A DNA stretch of 20,876 bases. It comes from an uncultured Lachnospiraceae bacterium. Its GTDB lineage: Bacteria; Bacillota; Clostridia; Lachnospirales; Lachnospiraceae. Positions within the stretch are counted from its first letter, which is position 1; each line of letters starts with the position of its first letter. Location: contig CAJUNP010000044.1 in assembly GCA_910587935.1 (NCBI GenBank), positions 1-20,876 on the forward strand, written 5' to 3'. Under the pieces are notes generated by a model. It ran no database searches and was not told the origin of the DNA. It saw only the letters and a list, made by a program, of their open reading frames with translations. The position numbers and the translations under genes were made by a program. Positions 1 to 8,030 of the stretch are shown here, piece after piece.

Positions 1-91
1 GCGTCCCGGCTTCCGAAACACATGGCGCCGCTCCCAAAATCACTGACAGCAAAATTAACAACATTTTTTTGAAAATGCCAGTTTTTTTCAT
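1..91 (-). CDS. Partial secreted protein, N-terminal signal peptide only
   Basis: The minus strand reads an ATG at 89-91 with a GGAGG ribosome binding site at 100-104, eight bases upstream of the start. The 30 codons inside the window give a classic export signal: a basic start (MKKTGIFKK), a hydrophobic core (MLLILLSVILGAA) and a polar region beginning PCVSEAGT. The segment before the cysteine is AAPC, which does not fit a lipobox, so signal peptidase I cleavage is more likely than lipidation. The rest of the protein lies beyond the left edge and no function can be given. The 200 bases upstream hold the terminator of the DUF6465 gene, so this is probably a separate transcription unit. I found no convincing promoter with correct spacing for it. 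Confidence 0.72.
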   Translation of the reverse strand, partial: MKKTGIFKKMLLILLSVILGAAPCVSEAGT

Positions 92-268
92 TTATTAATC
101 CTCCGTTTTAAAACAATTAATGCCTACTATTAGATTAGACTATACAAATCGACGGATTTCTAGGCTTTGTATTTCAAAAAAGTGTCGTTTTTTTATAAAT
201 AGTATGCTTTTTTTATTTTTGCGATGGGTACTTGTCACCAAAACGTATCTTTCAATATTTTACCAACC

Positions 269-299
269 AAAAAATGCCGGCAGGATCTACCTGCCGACA
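269..299 (-). terminator. Intrinsic terminator of the DUF6465 gene
   Basis: The minus strand forms a 10-bp stem from 275-284 and 290-299 (TGTCGGCAGG pairing with CCTGCCGGCA, one G-U pair) with a short loop, followed by six U at 269-274. It begins 15 bases after the DUF6465 stop codon. Confidence 0.9.
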
Positions 300-314
300 T
301 TCTAATCTTATTTT

Positions 315-758
315 TTAAATTGCAAAACTTCCGCTAACCTCTCCGTTAATCACATAATAAACAATGGATTCTTCTGTTTTGACATAAAGCTCAACAGACT
401 GGAAATCGGAAACTTTTTTCTTATGATCATATTTCCATACATCTTTTGCAATTTTGACAAGTTCTTCCGTTGTATAAGACTTGCCGTCAAACTGCACACT
501 GACAGATTCCTTTATTTCTGCCTTTTTAGCCGGCGCTTTCTCTGCCTTTTTTGCAGGAGCCTTCGTTCCTTTTTCCGGCGCCTTCGCCGCTTTCTTTACC
601 GTCTTTACTTCCGCAACCGATTTTTCTTCGCCTTTAACCGCAGTCTTTGCATCTGCCTTTTCAGCCGGTTTCGCGGTTTCTTTAACAGGTTCTTCTTTTA
701 CAGTTACTTTCTTCGCGTCATCCTTAACAACCGTGGTCGCTTTCTTTGTAGTTGCCAT
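315..758 (-). CDS. DUF6465 family protein with Lys/Ala-rich N-terminal tail
   Basis: The 147-residue protein has two parts. Residues 1-85 are low-complexity and rich in Lys, Ala, Glu and Pro, with near-repeats such as KAPAKKAEKAPAKKAE around residues 66-81, resembling the tails of histone H1-like nucleoid proteins. Residues 86-147 form a compact domain (VQFDGKSYTTEELVKIAKDV, then VELYVKTEESIVYYVINGEV) that I recognise as the DUF6465 type found mainly in Lachnospiraceae. It has no signal peptide, membrane segment or cysteine, so it should be cytoplasmic. It is monocistronic, with a near-consensus promoter 86 bases upstream of the start and a strong terminator just after the stop. The function of the family is not known to me; nucleic-acid binding through the basic tail is inference. 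Confidence 0.88.
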   Translation of the reverse strand: MATTKKATTVVKDDAKKVTVKEEPVKETAKPAEKADAKTAVKGEEKSVAEVKTVKKAAKAPEKGTKAPAKKAEKAPAKKAEIKESVSVQFDGKSYTTEELVKIAKDVWKYDHKKKVSDFQSVELYVKTEESIVYYVINGEVSGSFAI

Positions 759-843
759 TTTATGTACATCCTTTCAATACGACAGACCCAAAACGGTCCA
801 ATTTCACATCTCCTCAGCGCAAAACTAGCTCTGCACTGCAACA

Positions 844-872
844 AGTATAGCGCAAATGGTTAAAGGTGTCAA
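844..872 (-). promoter_or_regulatory. Near-consensus sigma-A promoter for the DUF6465 gene
   Basis: On the minus strand the -35 TTGACA (867-872) is separated by exactly 17 bases from the -10 TATACT (844-849). Transcription should start near 837, giving a leader of about 78 bases. The -35 begins only seven bases after the uppP stop codon, and no terminator separates them, so uppP transcripts may read into this gene. Confidence 0.85.
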
Positions 873-878
873 CCTTCA

Positions 879-1715
879 TTATACAATCATCCCAAAAAAC
901 ACCAACACAATAATGCCAAGTACAATCCTGTACCATCCAAATACTTTGAAATCATGTTTTTTAATATAACCCATTAAAAACCGGATTACCAGCATAGAGA
1001 CCGCAAACGCCGCCGCCATGCTCACAAGCAGCACGGACGCTTCCATCGCCGTAAAATGAAATCCGAACTTGACAATTTTTAATAAGCTTGCGCCGAACAT
1101 AACGGGAATGGCCAGGAAAAAAGTGAATTCCGCGGCAACGGTCCGGGATACGCCAATTAACAGCGCGCCTACAATTGTTGCGCCGGACCGGGAAGTTCCC
1201 GGAAAGATTGCGGCAATCAACTGAAAAACACCGATAATCAGCGCCGTCTGGTAAGTAATCTGTGACAGCGAAGCTATTTTGGCCTGTTTCCCCTTATTCC
1301 AGTTCTCAATTAAAATAAACGCAACGCCAAAAACAATCAGAGCCACGGCAACCACTTCATAACGGTAAAACAAAGCTTCAAAAAAATCATCAAAGAATAC
1401 CCCGATCACTGCTGCCGGCACGCAGGCCACAATGATTTTGAACCATAATATCATAATTCTTTTATCTATAAAACCCTCCTTTTGCGCTTTGGCTTTTCCA
1501 AAGTGAAAAGGGAATATCTGATTCCAGAACAGCACCACTACAGCCAGAATGGCGCCCAGCTGAATCACCACCTCAAACATACGGAAAAATTCATCGCCCA
1601 TGTTTAAAGGCATCAGCTTTTCCAAAAGAATCAGGTGTCCGGTGCTGCTGATAGGAAGCCATTCCGTAATTCCCTCTACAATACCATATATAATAGCCTT
1701 AATAATGTCTGTCAT
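879..1715 (-). CDS. uppP: Undecaprenyl-diphosphate phosphatase (UppP/BacA)
   Basis: This 278-residue integral membrane enzyme removes a phosphate from undecaprenyl diphosphate, recycling the lipid carrier for peptidoglycan and other wall polymers; the family confers bacitracin tolerance. Both signature regions are intact: residues 14-27 (EGITEWLPISSTGH, with Glu14 and Glu18) and residues 172-178 (PGTSRSG), preceded by the usual Gln165. Several hydrophobic helices cover the whole length, and the size is typical. The start follows a GGAGGG site (1722-1727) that lies inside the last codons of the patatin gene, whose stop is two bases upstream of the ATG, so the two are translationally linked. 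It is the last gene of the aminotransferase-patatin-uppP unit. Confidence 0.96.
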   Translation of the reverse strand: MTDIIKAIIYGIVEGITEWLPISSTGHLILLEKLMPLNMGDEFFRMFEVVIQLGAILAVVVLFWNQIFPFHFGKAKAQKEGFIDKRIMILWFKIIVACVPAAVIGVFFDDFFEALFYRYEVVAVALIVFGVAFILIENWNKGKQAKIASLSQITYQTALIIGVFQLIAAIFPGTSRSGATIVGALLIGVSRTVAAEFTFFLAIPVMFGASLLKIVKFGFHFTAMEASVLLVSMAAAFAVSMLVIRFLMGYIKKHDFKVFGWYRIVLGIIVLVFFGMIV

Positions 1716-1717
1716 TT

Positions 1718-2572
1718 CTATCCCTCCAGATAATTCATAAGCTGTTCATACTGTGCAGCCGTTTCCTCATAACCCTGTTCATACAGGCGTTTCAATTTCT
1801 CTTCATCCTTTTCTATCCGCCCCACATCACTTTGCACAGAGGGCCGTATAACAAAGGCTTTTCCTGCTTCCGCCTGCTTCTCCAGATAATCCAGCGTATG
1901 ATTATAGGAAAGATAACGGTTCTTCATCAGTTCATATACCTTAGGATATTTCCAATAACGCGCTTTTATGAGCGCAAGATTCATATCGGAATCCTGTTTT
2001 CTCCGAAAGCCTTCTTCTTTTGTCATAATTACCACGTTTTTCTGATTCCCGTCCATAATGGACTTCCCGATGGGAATCGAATCCGACATACCTCCGTCCA
2101 GGTACAGGTTCCCGCCAATTTGTACATTGCGGGATACCAGAGGCAGAGATGCGGATGCGCGTACACAAATAATATCTTTTCTGGCATCCCGGATACGCAT
2201 ATATTCCGGACAGCCGGTAACAATATTGGTAACCACCGCATACGCCTTTCCCTCATACCGTTCAAAAGCTTCATAGTCATAGGGATTCAGATAGTCGGGA
2301 ATCAGCTCATAACACACTTTTGCATTAAACAGATCTCCCGTAGTCAAAAGGCTGCGCAGACCGCAATACTCTTTCGTATGCAGATAATCCAGGGAAATGT
2401 CCCTTGCCCTTCCTCTCTGTTTTGATAAATAGCTGCACATATGGCACGCTCCTGCGGATACGCCGTATACGCTGGAGAATTCAATTCCCTTATCCAAAAA
2501 GAAATCAAGCGCTCCGGCCGTATAAATGCCCTTCATACCGCCGCCTTCCAAAACCAGACCTGCCTGAATCAT
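1718..2572 (-). CDS. Patatin-like phospholipase
   Basis: This 284-residue protein is a cytoplasmic patatin-family acyl hydrolase. The oxyanion loop GGGMKG occupies residues 10-15, the nucleophile elbow GVSAG residues 37-41 (Ser39), and the dyad aspartate sits in DGG at residues 159-161. There is no signal peptide or membrane helix. The size and early position of the motifs match the small bacterial YchK/RssA-like group rather than secreted toxins of the ExoU type. An AAGGGG site precedes the ATG. It lies 43 bases after the aminotransferase and two bases before uppP, in one operon. The substrate cannot be told from sequence; a role in membrane lipid turnover is inference. Confidence 0.9.
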   Translation of the reverse strand: MIQAGLVLEGGGMKGIYTAGALDFFLDKGIEFSSVYGVSAGACHMCSYLSKQRGRARDISLDYLHTKEYCGLRSLLTTGDLFNAKVCYELIPDYLNPYDYEAFERYEGKAYAVVTNIVTGCPEYMRIRDARKDIICVRASASLPLVSRNVQIGGNLYLDGGMSDSIPIGKSIMDGNQKNVVIMTKEEGFRRKQDSDMNLALIKARYWKYPKVYELMKNRYLSYNHTLDYLEKQAEAGKAFVIRPSVQSDVGRIEKDEEKLKRLYEQGYEETAAQYEQLMNYLEG

Positions 2573-2615
2573 AAATACCCCTTCTTTCTTAATCTGTTTT
2601 CTCCAAACCTGCCGC

Positions 2616-3803
2616 TTACCGGTACTCTTCCTTTACAAACCTGCGTAAAGCGTCCAAAGACCGTCTGACCTTATCCGTATCAATACAATAAGCCATACGG
2701 AAGAATCCCGGACACCCAAAGGTATCTCCTGGCACCAGTATCAGATCGTATTTTAACGCCTTTTCACAAAATACTTTTGCATCCTCTTCCAGCGCTTTGG
2801 GGAAAATATAAAAAGTCCCCCCCGGTTTTACTACCGTAAATCCCAATTCCTGCAATACTTCATAAAGCAGCTTCATATTTGTCTCATATACCGAAAGATC
2901 CGCTGTCTGATCAAGCACCTCCGCCACGCCCAGCTGGATCATCGAAGGCGGACAATTGTGCCCGATACCCCTGGAAATCTGCCCGCACATATTGATCATG
3001 ACTTCCGCCTCCCCACATGCGGGATTCACCGCCACATAGCCGATGCGCTCTCCCGGCAGGGAAAGGGACTTGGAAAAGGAATAACACATAATGGTATGAT
3101 CATAAAATGAGGAAACGCAGGGCGCGTCTACGCCTTCAAACACAATCTCCCTGTAAGGTTCGTCGGAAATAAGGTAAATGGCATGTCCGTACTGCTTTTG
3201 CTTTTCCCTTAAAACATCGGAAAGCCTCTGTAAGGTAGCGGCAGAATATACGGTTCCCGACGGATTATTGGGCGTATTAATCAGAACCGCCATGGTTTTC
3301 TCATTCAGCATGGATTCAAAAGCTTCAAAATGAATCTGAAAGTTCTGTGTGTCGGCCGGGACTACCTTTAATACCGCGCCGGTTAAGTCCACATACGGAT
3401 GATACTCCGGAAAAAACGGAGCAAAGGTAAGAATCTCGTCTCCCGGTTCCGTTACCAGCCGAAAAGCATGAGCCAGGGCTCCGGCGGCTCCGGAAGCCAT
3501 AAAAATATGATCTCTGGTATAGGGAATCCCAAAACGTTCCTTTAAAGAAGCTGCAATTCTTTCTCTGACGGAAGTAATTCCCAGGCTGGGACTGTATCCG
3601 TGAAGTTCCATGGGATTTCTATTCTTCAGCATGTCTGCCATTGCATCCGTAAATTCCTGCGGAACCGGTACGGAAGGATTACCGAGACTGTAATCATATA
3701 CATTCTCATAACCGATTTCTTTCCCTCTTTCGGTTGCAAATTCCGATAACTGACGGATTACGGATTTGTCTGACAGCATCGCTTTATACTTTTCTACAAT
3801 CAT
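2616..3803 (-). CDS. PLP-dependent aminotransferase, class I/II fold
   Basis: This 395-residue fold-type I aminotransferase has the full set of markers: NNPSG at residues 179-183, SDEPYREI at 213-220 holding the pyridine-nitrogen aspartate and cofactor tyrosine, and the cofactor lysine Lys245 in SFSKSLSLPGERIGY. A conserved arginine for the substrate carboxylate appears near the C-terminus (FRMAYC). The closest group is the aspartate/aromatic aminotransferase family annotated as AspC-like in Clostridia, but amino-donor specificity is not readable from the sequence. It is the first gene of a three-gene operon with its own consensus promoter. The start has a G-rich ribosome binding site (GGGGGG) six to eight bases upstream. 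Confidence 0.93.
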   Translation of the reverse strand: MIVEKYKAMLSDKSVIRQLSEFATERGKEIGYENVYDYSLGNPSVPVPQEFTDAMADMLKNRNPMELHGYSPSLGITSVRERIAASLKERFGIPYTRDHIFMASGAAGALAHAFRLVTEPGDEILTFAPFFPEYHPYVDLTGAVLKVVPADTQNFQIHFEAFESMLNEKTMAVLINTPNNPSGTVYSAATLQRLSDVLREKQKQYGHAIYLISDEPYREIVFEGVDAPCVSSFYDHTIMCYSFSKSLSLPGERIGYVAVNPACGEAEVMINMCGQISRGIGHNCPPSMIQLGVAEVLDQTADLSVYETNMKLLYEVLQELGFTVVKPGGTFYIFPKALEEDAKVFCEKALKYDLILVPGDTFGCPGFFRMAYCIDTDKVRRSLDALRRFVKEEYR

Positions 3804-3856
3804 ATTTACCCCCCTGCATACTGCGGTACTATTTTATAATAATTTTGCCATGTACT

Positions 3857-3885
3857 ATATTAACGCTTTACTTTCCGGACGTCAA
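3857..3885 (-). promoter_or_regulatory. Sigma-A promoter of the aminotransferase-patatin-uppP operon
   Basis: The minus strand has -35 TTGACG (3880-3885), a 17-base spacer and -10 TAATAT (3857-3862). Predicted start of transcription is near 3850, giving a leader of about 47 bases. It lies between the hydrolase stop and the aminotransferase start. I see no intrinsic terminator for the upstream glycerol operon, so some read-through is likely. Confidence 0.78.
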
Positions 3886-3894
3886 GACGACAAC

Positions 3895-4809
3895 TTACCG
3901 CACCCGCCCCAAAAAGCTTTCCAGCACGTTATAATATCTCTTTGGGTCGGAGGCAATAGACATAGCATGGCCAGCCCCTTTAAAAAAATATATTTCTTTA
4001 TAACCCGGATTGGCATCGTACATGGCCTGGCTCATGGAACAGGGAATATACGTATCCGAAGCGCCGTGAATAAACAAAATCGGCGTATGATTCTTTTTTA
4101 TATTTTCTACCGGTTTGATTTCGGAAAAAGAATAGTGATAAAACAGCTTTACCAGTTTATTTCCTAAAGGAATAAAAAATGCCGGTACATGATACACTTC
4201 CTTTACCAGATAAGTCATTAACTCCAGCAGATCCGAATAGCCGCAGTCCGCCACACAGAAATTAAGATTCAGGCCGTCGTCGAGACAAAGCACGCTGGTA
4301 GCGCTTCCCAGGGACTCTCCGTGAATTCCGAGAAAAACCGATTCCCCGAAACGTCTTCTGACATATTCAATAACGGCGCGCAGGTCTCTGCTTTCTCTGA
4401 TTCCCATCGTCGTATAGGTTTTTTTATTCACTCCGTGATTGCGCAGATCATACATCACCACATGGCAGCCCAGCCTGTGATAAAAATTGGCATACCGGAT
4501 GCTTCCGTAGCAGGTATCCGTAATTCCATGAGTAATGACCACATATCGGTTCCCGTCTTTCTTTGCCGGTATGTAAAAGCCGTGTAATTCGTATTGGTCA
4601 TGGGAAGGAATAACGATCTCTTCTTTTTCCAGATCGTCAAACTCCCCGTACAATCCCTGCTCTTTCACATAACGGATGGAGCGCGCAATTCCCGACCGTT
4701 TCGGTTTCGCCGCAATACGCATCAAAAGCACCGCCGTTGTAAGAATTCCCAGCAGTATCAGCAACAGTACGATTCCCAAAACCACCGCAGCTATTATCAC
4801 AGCCCGCAT
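3895..4809 (-). CDS. Membrane-anchored alpha/beta hydrolase
   Basis: The 304-residue protein starts with one long hydrophobic helix (residues 3-31), then an alpha/beta-hydrolase domain. The catalytic triad is visible: nucleophile Ser166 in GESLG (163-168 reads HGESLG), Asp252 in GASDTYIP, and His281 in GAGHAMS. The oxyanion region HG is at residues 94-95. It resembles clostridial hydrolases related to YqkD/BAAT-type esterases, likely facing the outside on an N-terminal anchor. The gene follows glpK with 11 bases between stop and start, and the AGGAG site lies in that gap, so it belongs to the glycerol operon. The substrate is unknown; release of glycerol or fatty acids from a lipid ester would fit the context but is inference. 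Confidence 0.88.
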   Translation of the reverse strand: MRAVIIAAVVLGIVLLLILLGILTTAVLLMRIAAKPKRSGIARSIRYVKEQGLYGEFDDLEKEEIVIPSHDQYELHGFYIPAKKDGNRYVVITHGITDTCYGSIRYANFYHRLGCHVVMYDLRNHGVNKKTYTTMGIRESRDLRAVIEYVRRRFGESVFLGIHGESLGSATSVLCLDDGLNLNFCVADCGYSDLLELMTYLVKEVYHVPAFFIPLGNKLVKLFYHYSFSEIKPVENIKKNHTPILFIHGASDTYIPCSMSQAMYDANPGYKEIYFFKGAGHAMSIASDPKRYYNVLESFLGRVR

Positions 4810-4820
4810 CTTTCTCCTCC

Positions 4821-6317
4821 TTATTCTTCTTCACTCCAGACAAGGGCGCACCGTACCGCCTTTTTCCATCCTTTCAATAGCCGTTTTCTCGCTTCTTCTT
4901 CCATCTTCGGTTCAAAGGTCTTATCAAGCTGCCAGTTATTCCGTATTTCTTCTTTATCTTTATAATAACCTGTAGCAAATCCGGCCAGATAGGCCGCCCC
5001 CAGGGCAGTCGTCTCAATACAGCTTGGCCGCCGTGCCTGGGTATTCAAAATATCGGCCTGAAACTGCATCAGAAAATCGTTGGCGCTGGCTCCGCCGTCC
5101 ACCTTCAGGCTTTTTAAGCATACTCCGGCATCCTTTTCCATGGCCCGCAGCACATCCGCCGTCTGGTAGGCAATCGATTCCAAGACCGCCCGGATAAAAT
5201 GTTCCTTGCTGCACCCTCTTGTAATTCCAACAACCGTCCCTCTCGCATAGGGATTCCAGTATGGAGCTCCCAGACCCGCAAAAGCCGGCACCACATAAAC
5301 GCCGTTGGTATCCTCCACGGCCTGGGCATATTCCAGTGTCTGCGGAGCGTTTTTTATCATACGCATCTCGTCGCGCAGCCACTGAACGGCAGCGCCCGCC
5401 ACAAAAACACTTCCTTCCAGCGCGTATTCCACCTGCCCGGACGCGCTTGCGGCAATGGTCGTTAACAGCCCCGATTCGGACGCAATCGCCTCATGTCCCG
5501 TATTCATCAATAAAAAGCATCCCGTGCCGTATGTATTCTTAACATCTCCCTTATCAAAACAGCATTGTCCGAACAAAGCCGCCTGCTGGTCTCCCGCCGC
5601 CCCCGCAATGGGAATTTCACCTCCAAGCACCGATGGATCCGTATGTCCGTACAGGCAGCTGGAAGGTTTTACTTCGGGCAGCATACGGCGTGGAATATGA
5701 AAATAATCCAGGATTTCCTGATCCCAGCATAAACGGTGAATATCAAACAGCATCGTGCGGGAAGCATTGGTATAATCGGTTACGTGAACGGCTCCTTTTG
5801 TCAAATTCCAGATGAGCCACGTATCCACCGTACCGAAAAGAAGCCGGCCCGCCTCCGCGTCGGCTCTTGCCCCCGGCACATGTTCCAGAATCCATGCAAC
5901 TTTGGACGCGCTGAAATAAGCGTCGGGAACCAACCCCGTCTTACTTCTGATTACCTCCCCGAACCCGCCGGCCGTCAGCGCGTCAATTTGCTCCGCTGTG
6001 CGGCGGCATTGCCATACGATGGCGTTATACACCGGCTCGCCCGTCTCTTTATTCCATACGATGGTGGTTTCCCGCTGGTTGGTAATTCCGATGCCGCTGA
6101 TATTTTCGGGCCCCGCGCCCACAATCGCCATGGCTTCCGCTGCCACGGAAATCTGCGAAGACCAGATTTCCATGGGGTTATGCTCTACCCACCCGGCCTG
6201 CGGATAAATCTGTGTAAACTCCTTTTGCTGCATACTGCAGATATTTCCCTGTTTGTCAAACAAAATGCAGCGGGAACTGGTAGTTCCCTGATCCAGCGCC
6301 ATAATATATTCGTTCAT
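4821..6317 (-). CDS. glpK: Glycerol kinase
   Basis: This FGGY-family kinase makes sn-glycerol-3-phosphate from glycerol and ATP. With the start at 6317 it is 498 residues, the usual length. It has the phosphate-binding DQGTTSS (residues 9-15), NQRETT (80-85), the DAYFSASK segment, and the catalytic aspartate Asp243 in AGDQQAALFGQ. A longer frame begins 30 bases upstream, but a strong AGGAGG (6324-6329) sits six bases before the ATG at 6317, and homologues start with MxEYIMALDQGTTSS. The loop before the catalytic Asp (HTDPSVLGGEIP, 225-236) lacks the HPr-phosphorylated histidine present in the PYHFYGG loop of enterococcal enzymes. It follows DUF1667 by 19 bases in the same operon. Confidence 0.97.
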   Translation of the reverse strand: MNEYIMALDQGTTSSRCILFDKQGNICSMQQKEFTQIYPQAGWVEHNPMEIWSSQISVAAEAMAIVGAGPENISGIGITNQRETTIVWNKETGEPVYNAIVWQCRRTAEQIDALTAGGFGEVIRSKTGLVPDAYFSASKVAWILEHVPGARADAEAGRLLFGTVDTWLIWNLTKGAVHVTDYTNASRTMLFDIHRLCWDQEILDYFHIPRRMLPEVKPSSCLYGHTDPSVLGGEIPIAGAAGDQQAALFGQCCFDKGDVKNTYGTGCFLLMNTGHEAIASESGLLTTIAASASGQVEYALEGSVFVAGAAVQWLRDEMRMIKNAPQTLEYAQAVEDTNGVYVVPAFAGLGAPYWNPYARGTVVGITRGCSKEHFIRAVLESIAYQTADVLRAMEKDAGVCLKSLKVDGGASANDFLMQFQADILNTQARRPSCIETTALGAAYLAGFATGYYKDKEEIRNNWQLDKTFEPKMEEEARKRLLKGWKKAVRCALVWSEEE

Positions 6318-6323
6318 TGCATA

Positions 6324-6329
6324 CCTCCT
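6324..6329 (-). promoter_or_regulatory. Ribosome binding site fixing the glpK start
   Basis: AGGAGG on the minus strand, six bases upstream of the ATG at 6317. It decides the start against the longer in-frame ATG at 6347, which would also overlap the DUF1667 stop. Confidence 0.85.
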
Positions 6330-6336
6330 GTTTTTT

Positions 6337-6696
6337 CTATCCCACATTCCTGGTAGCCACTACCGCAACCCCCGTACCGGCCACATTTTCCAGCACCACG
6401 TCTCCCACGGCCACAGGCGGATTTGCCTCCGTTTCCTTAAGCGCTTTCATACATTCCATAATTTTTCCCTTGGGAATGGGGGAAGCCGTTTTTACGGATA
6501 CCGCACAGTCTTTTCTTCCTTTTACCCGCACCGTGGACGTAACGGTACGTCTGGGGTCCGTCAGCTCGGTGCGCCCGTATGCTTCTCCCCGGGGACAGGT
6601 ATTACCCGTAACCGAAACCGTTCCGTCTTCGCCGCGGCTTACCGTCAGCATACAGCCCAAAGGACAGTTTATACATATCATTTCCCTGTTTTCCAT
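6337..6696 (-). CDS. DUF1667 cysteine protein of the glycerol-3-phosphate operon
   Basis: This 119-residue protein carries four N-terminal cysteines (Cys8, Cys11, Cys15 in CINCPLGC and Cys34 in NTCPRG), a pattern suited to an iron-sulfur cluster or zinc. The downstream region (PRRTVTSTVRV, PIPKGKIMECMKAL, ENVAGTGVAVVAT) matches the DUF1667 family. Family members are regularly encoded beside a GlpA-like FAD protein and an FAD/NAD oxidoreductase, as here, and are thought to form the third, electron-transferring subunit of an anaerobic glycerol-3-phosphate dehydrogenase. It starts four bases after the oxidoreductase stop and ends 19 bases before glpK. There is no signal peptide; it should be cytoplasmic. 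Cofactor type is inference. Confidence 0.9.
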   Translation of the reverse strand: MENREMICINCPLGCMLTVSRGEDGTVSVTGNTCPRGEAYGRTELTDPRRTVTSTVRVKGRKDCAVSVKTASPIPKGKIMECMKALKETEANPPVAVGDVVLENVAGTGVAVVATRNVG

Positions 6697-6700
6697 ATCG

Positions 6701-8026
6701 TTACGCCATCCCCCTTTCCGCTCTTTTCTGCGTGCCTGCCGTCACTTTATTTTCTTTTTCAATGGTAAAGGTAATTCTCCCAAGTTCCGGAAACTCCTGT
6801 ATTTTTTCTTTTTTCAGACGAAGCTGCTCCATCTCTCCCGGAGCCATAACCCGTTTTTTCTGACTTATAACCGGAACGCCGTCAAAATACACGGTAACAT
6901 ACACGTCTTTAAAAACGTCGCCCACACGAAAACGCACCAGCTGGTCCTCTTCCATAAGATCCGGCCGTACCGAAGAAGGCACCGTATACCGGACGCCATT
7001 CTTTGCCGCAAGCTTTATCTCCCGGCGTTCTTTTGGTTCCTGAAGACTTTTATCCTGTACGTAAGCCGCTGCAAAAGCGCCGGCGGCCGCCGCCTCTTCG
7101 GAAACATAATCCACCAGATCGTGCACATGCAGTACGTTTCCGCAGGCAAACACGCCCGGTACGCTCGTCTCCAGACTTTCATTCACAACAGGACCGGAGG
7201 TGGCGGGATTCAGTTCCACCCCCAAACCTGTGGAAAGCTCATTTTCCGGAATTAACCCGCAGGATAGCAGCAGGGTGTCGCAGGGAATGTATTCTTCCGT
7301 TCCGGGAATGGGACGGCGGTTCTCGTCTACCTGCGCCAGTGTCACGCCGGTCACCCTCTCTTTTCCGCTGATATCCACCACCGTATGACTAAGCTTTAAG
7401 GGAATTCCAAAGTCATCCAGGCACTGCGCAATATTTCTTTTCAGTCCGCCCGAATAGGGCATAAGCTCCGCCACCGCTTTCACCGCGGCTCCCTCCAGAG
7501 TCATACGCCTTGCCATAATCAGGCCGATATCTCCGGAACCTAAAATCACAACCTCTTTTCCCGGCATACGGCCTTCCATGTTGACAAATCTCTGGGCCGT
7601 TCCCGCCGAATAAATCCCCGCCGGACGGAAACCTGGAATATTTAAAGCGCCTCTGGGCCGTTCCCTGCAGCCCATGGCAAGAATTACCGCTTTTGCCGAA
7701 ACGGTGAATAATCCCTTTTCACGGTTCATGGCCGTAACCAGTTTCTCCCCGTTGTCCTGCCCGGATATATCAATCACGATAGTCTGCAGCATATACGGAA
7801 TACCGGCTTCTTTTACCTTCTGCACATAACGCGCCGCATATTCTGGACCTGTCAGTTCTTCCTGAAACGTATGAAGTCCGAACCCGTTGTGTATACACTG
7901 GTTTAGAATTCCGCCAAGTTCCACGTCACGCTCCAAAATCAAAAGCCGGTCTATTCCCGCTTCCTTCGCGGAAAGAGCCGCGGCCAGACCTGCCGGTCCG
8001 CCGCCGATAATCAAAACATCCTGCAT
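6701..8026 (-). CDS. FAD/NAD(P)-dependent oxidoreductase (GlpB-position subunit)
   Basis: This 441-residue flavoprotein belongs to the pyridine-nucleotide disulfide oxidoreductase superfamily. Residues 8-13 (GGGPAG) start the FAD Rossmann fold, GSGDIG at 163-168 starts the NAD(P) fold, and the second FAD motif is GVFACGN at 291-297. A redox-active CxxC pair is absent; only a single cysteine (Cys44 in NQCIHNG) lies in that area, so thiol-disulfide chemistry is unlikely. Together with the neighbouring GlpA-like and DUF1667 proteins it probably passes electrons from glycerol-3-phosphate oxidation to NAD or another acceptor. The start lies four bases after the upstream stop, and its GGAGTG site overlaps that gene's last codons, indicating coupled translation. 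Confidence 0.9.
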   Translation of the reverse strand: MQDVLIIGGGPAGLAAALSAKEAGIDRLLILERDVELGGILNQCIHNGFGLHTFQEELTGPEYAARYVQKVKEAGIPYMLQTIVIDISGQDNGEKLVTAMNREKGLFTVSAKAVILAMGCRERPRGALNIPGFRPAGIYSAGTAQRFVNMEGRMPGKEVVILGSGDIGLIMARRMTLEGAAVKAVAELMPYSGGLKRNIAQCLDDFGIPLKLSHTVVDISGKERVTGVTLAQVDENRRPIPGTEEYIPCDTLLLSCGLIPENELSTGLGVELNPATSGPVVNESLETSVPGVFACGNVLHVHDLVDYVSEEAAAAGAFAAAYVQDKSLQEPKERREIKLAAKNGVRYTVPSSVRPDLMEEDQLVRFRVGDVFKDVYVTVYFDGVPVISQKKRVMAPGEMEQLRLKKEKIQEFPELGRITFTIEKENKVTAGTQKRAERGMA

Positions 8027-8030
8027 TTTA

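Noticed and set aside
760..807. GTG-started 15-codon leader frame ahead of the DUF6465 gene
   Set aside because: The GAGGAG sequence is only two bases from the GTG, too close for efficient initiation, and there is no attenuator-like terminator in the leader.
423..863. Plus-strand open frames opposite the DUF6465 gene
   Set aside because: They mirror a Lys/Ala-rich minus-strand gene, read as Phe/Arg/Leu- or Ala/Phe/Ser-rich low-complexity protein, and lack ribosome binding sites. The minus-strand gene has promoter, terminator and family match.
6318..6347. Ten-residue N-terminal extension of glycerol kinase
   Set aside because: It would overlap the DUF1667 stop and lacks a ribosome binding site, whereas AGGAGG stands at the right distance from the ATG at 6317 and the shorter protein matches family length.
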